Assembly: GCA_964638865.1 (NCBI GenBank)
Contig: CAZXBG010000180.1
Span: 1 to 6,603, forward strand
Direction: 5' to 3'
DNA length: 6,603 nt
DNA from: UBA7236 sp964638865
GTDB lineage: Bacteria > Bacteroidota > Bacteroidia > Chitinophagales > BACL12
In this document: piece by piece, positions 5,592 to 6,603 of the stretch
How the letters are laid out: each line of letters starts with the position of its first letter
How positions within the stretch are numbered: position 1 is the stretch's first letter
The notes under the pieces: generated by a model
Database searches by the model: none
What the model saw: only the letters and a program-made list of their open reading frames with translations
What the model was told of the DNA's origin: nothing
Program-made: the position numbers and the translations under genes

Positions 5592-5609
5592 CGCTACAAC
5601 AGGATTAAT

Positions 5610-6434
5610 TCATATATGCAAATACTTCGACTTAACCTCGCTTCCAAAAAACCCTCCTGCATGTTGATCAAAATTTTCAGTGGAATCGGTTGTATAAAAT
5701 TCAAGTTTGGAATTTTTGCTGCACAGCACTTCTATTTCGCGGTGGCGATTTAAATAATCTACAAGACCCTTCGCAACAATCTCACCCTGAGAAATGAGTT
5801 GAATATGCGGAGGCAAATATTTTTTGATTTTAGGCATTAATAATGGGTAATGCGTACATCCTAAAATAATGGTATCAATTTCATCAGAATGCCTGAGCAG
5901 ATTATTAATATGTTGTAGTACAAAATAATCGGCAACATCATTCTTGTGTTCGTTATTTTCTATTAATGGCACCCACATCGGACAAGCTTCCTGATAAACG
6001 TGAACATCAGGAAAAAATTTATTTATTTCCATCACATAGGAACCGGATAATACAGTTCCTGTAGTTGCAAAAATTCCGATATGATTTGTTTTGGTGTATT
6101 CACCTGCAATTTCAGATGTTGGGCGAATTACGCCCAACACTCTTTTGTCAGGATCAATTAAAGGCAGATATTGTTGCTGAATTGTTCTCAGTGCTTTTGC
6201 ACTCGCAGTATTGCATGCAAGAATTACCAATTTGCAACCCATATCGAATAAATGCTGCACACATTCCAGTGTATATTCATACACCGTCTCGAATGAACGA
6301 TTCCCATATGGTGCACGGCCATTATCTCCCAAATAAATAAAATCGTATTCCGGTAACACTTTTACGAATTCTTTTAATACCGTTAATCCGCCGTAACCGG
6401 AATCGAAAACACCAATAGGAAATTTTGTTTGCAT
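5610..6434 (-). CDS. murI: Glutamate racemase, 274 aa
   Basis: Interconverts L- and D-glutamate in the cytoplasm by a cofactor-independent two-base mechanism, supplying D-Glu to MurD for peptidoglycan. All signatures are present: GVFDSGYGGLTVL (8-20, with D11 and S12), the APYG loop (41-44), LACNTASA (72-79) with catalytic C74, and ILGCTHYPLL (190-199) with catalytic C193 and H195. E159, in VPLIEN, fits the conserved substrate-site glutamate. Length and domain order are normal, so the enzyme is expected to be active. The ATG at 6434 lies in AATTATGCAAACA without a Shine-Dalgarno sequence. Upstream is the heptamer-repeat region; no cell-wall gene is seen next to it in the window. The downstream VOC gene is on the same strand 146 bp away. 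Confidence 0.97.
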   Translation of the reverse strand: MQTKFPIGVFDSGYGGLTVLKEFVKVLPEYDFIYLGDNGRAPYGNRSFETVYEYTLECVQHLFDMGCKLVILACNTASAKALRTIQQQYLPLIDPDKRVLGVIRPTSEIAGEYTKTNHIGIFATTGTVLSGSYVMEINKFFPDVHVYQEACPMWVPLIENNEHKNDVADYFVLQHINNLLRHSDEIDTIILGCTHYPLLMPKIKKYLPPHIQLISQGEIVAKGLVDYLNRHREIEVLCSKNSKLEFYTTDSTENFDQHAGGFFGSEVKSKYLHI

Positions 6435-6457
6435 AATTTGTTACGAAGATAGGGAAT

Positions 6458-6492
6458 GTTCTGAGTTCTGGGTTTTGAGTTTTGGGTTCTGT
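6458..6492 (+). repeat. Heptamer array A (GTTYTGR), 5 units
   Basis: Five consecutive 7-bp units read GTTCTGA, GTTCTGG, GTTTTGA, GTTTTGG and GTTCTGT. Rotated, the consensus is TGRGTTY. It begins 24 bp upstream of the murI start codon and may overlap its promoter or leader region. Confidence 0.85.
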
Positions 6493-6548
6493 TCAAACAC
6501 TGAAACTGACTCTTTATAAGAAAAAAACTATCATCCTTCAAAAATCAA

Positions 6549-6603
6549 ACTCATTACTCATTATTCATTACTCATTACTCATTACTCATTACTCATTACT
6601 CAT
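6549..6603 (+). repeat. Heptamer array B (ACTCATT), about 7.9 units, cut by the window edge
   Basis: Perfect ACTCATT units lie at 6549, 6556, 6570, 6577, 6584 and 6591. The unit at 6563 is ATTCATT, and a partial unit (ACTCAT) runs to the last base. On the opposite strand the rotated unit is TGAGTAA, close to the TGRGTTY unit of array A but inverted. The true length is unknown because the window ends inside it. Confidence 0.95.

Noticed and set aside
5523..6340. Plus-strand frames at 5523-5753 and 6065-6340
   Set aside because: Both run mostly antisense to murI, whose catalytic motifs are intact; their peptides show no family features.

Overview
The window looks like a piece of a Bacteroidota chromosome (Chitinophagales/Sphingobacteriales-like; the exact clade cannot be told). 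This rests on low-GC intergenic DNA, starts without a Shine-Dalgarno sequence but with A/T-rich leaders, a short lipoprotein with an SSC-G lipobox, recognisable protein families, and simple-sequence repeats between genes. No plasmid, phage, transposase, CRISPR, tRNA or rRNA gene is visible.

Layout, left to right. Positions 1-200 are a non-coding repeat block: two identical 32-bp copies of a GCAGAG-rich element enclose an 18-bp tandem array. A very strong hairpin with a T-tract follows (213-261), which would terminate a rightward transcript entering from outside the window. Next, on the minus strand, come a complete ferritin (328-837) and, upstream of it, a 56-residue lipoprotein (907-1077). 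The lipoprotein gene is divergent from the only plus-strand gene, a GT-B (MurG/GT28-like) glycosyltransferase (1148-2233) that has only a TTG start. After a 268-bp convergent gap comes a small three-helix membrane protein with a CxxCxxH motif (2502-2888). A 443-bp sparse stretch follows, holding at most one doubtful small reading frame.

The middle is a tight minus-strand run: VOC/PhnB-like protein (4390-4866), DinB-superfamily protein (3857-4351) and DUF1579 protein (3332-3832), with gaps of 38 and 24 bp. Just upstream, separated by a good intrinsic terminator (4982-5024), is a second PhnB-type VOC protein (5041-5463). Farther upstream is glutamate racemase murI (5610-6434). The right edge (6458-6603) holds two heptamer arrays whose consensus units are in inverted orientation.

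Functionally this is mostly housekeeping (iron storage, D-glutamate supply for peptidoglycan, a surface or envelope glycosyltransferase) plus a cassette of small proteins from detoxification or thiol/metal-associated folds. I see no clear new defence or mobile system. The best leads are the inverted heptamer arrays, the C-free repeat block, the DinB protein lacking two of its three usual metal histidines, the orphan CxxCxxH membrane protein, and a near-identical start-codon context shared by four minus-strand genes.
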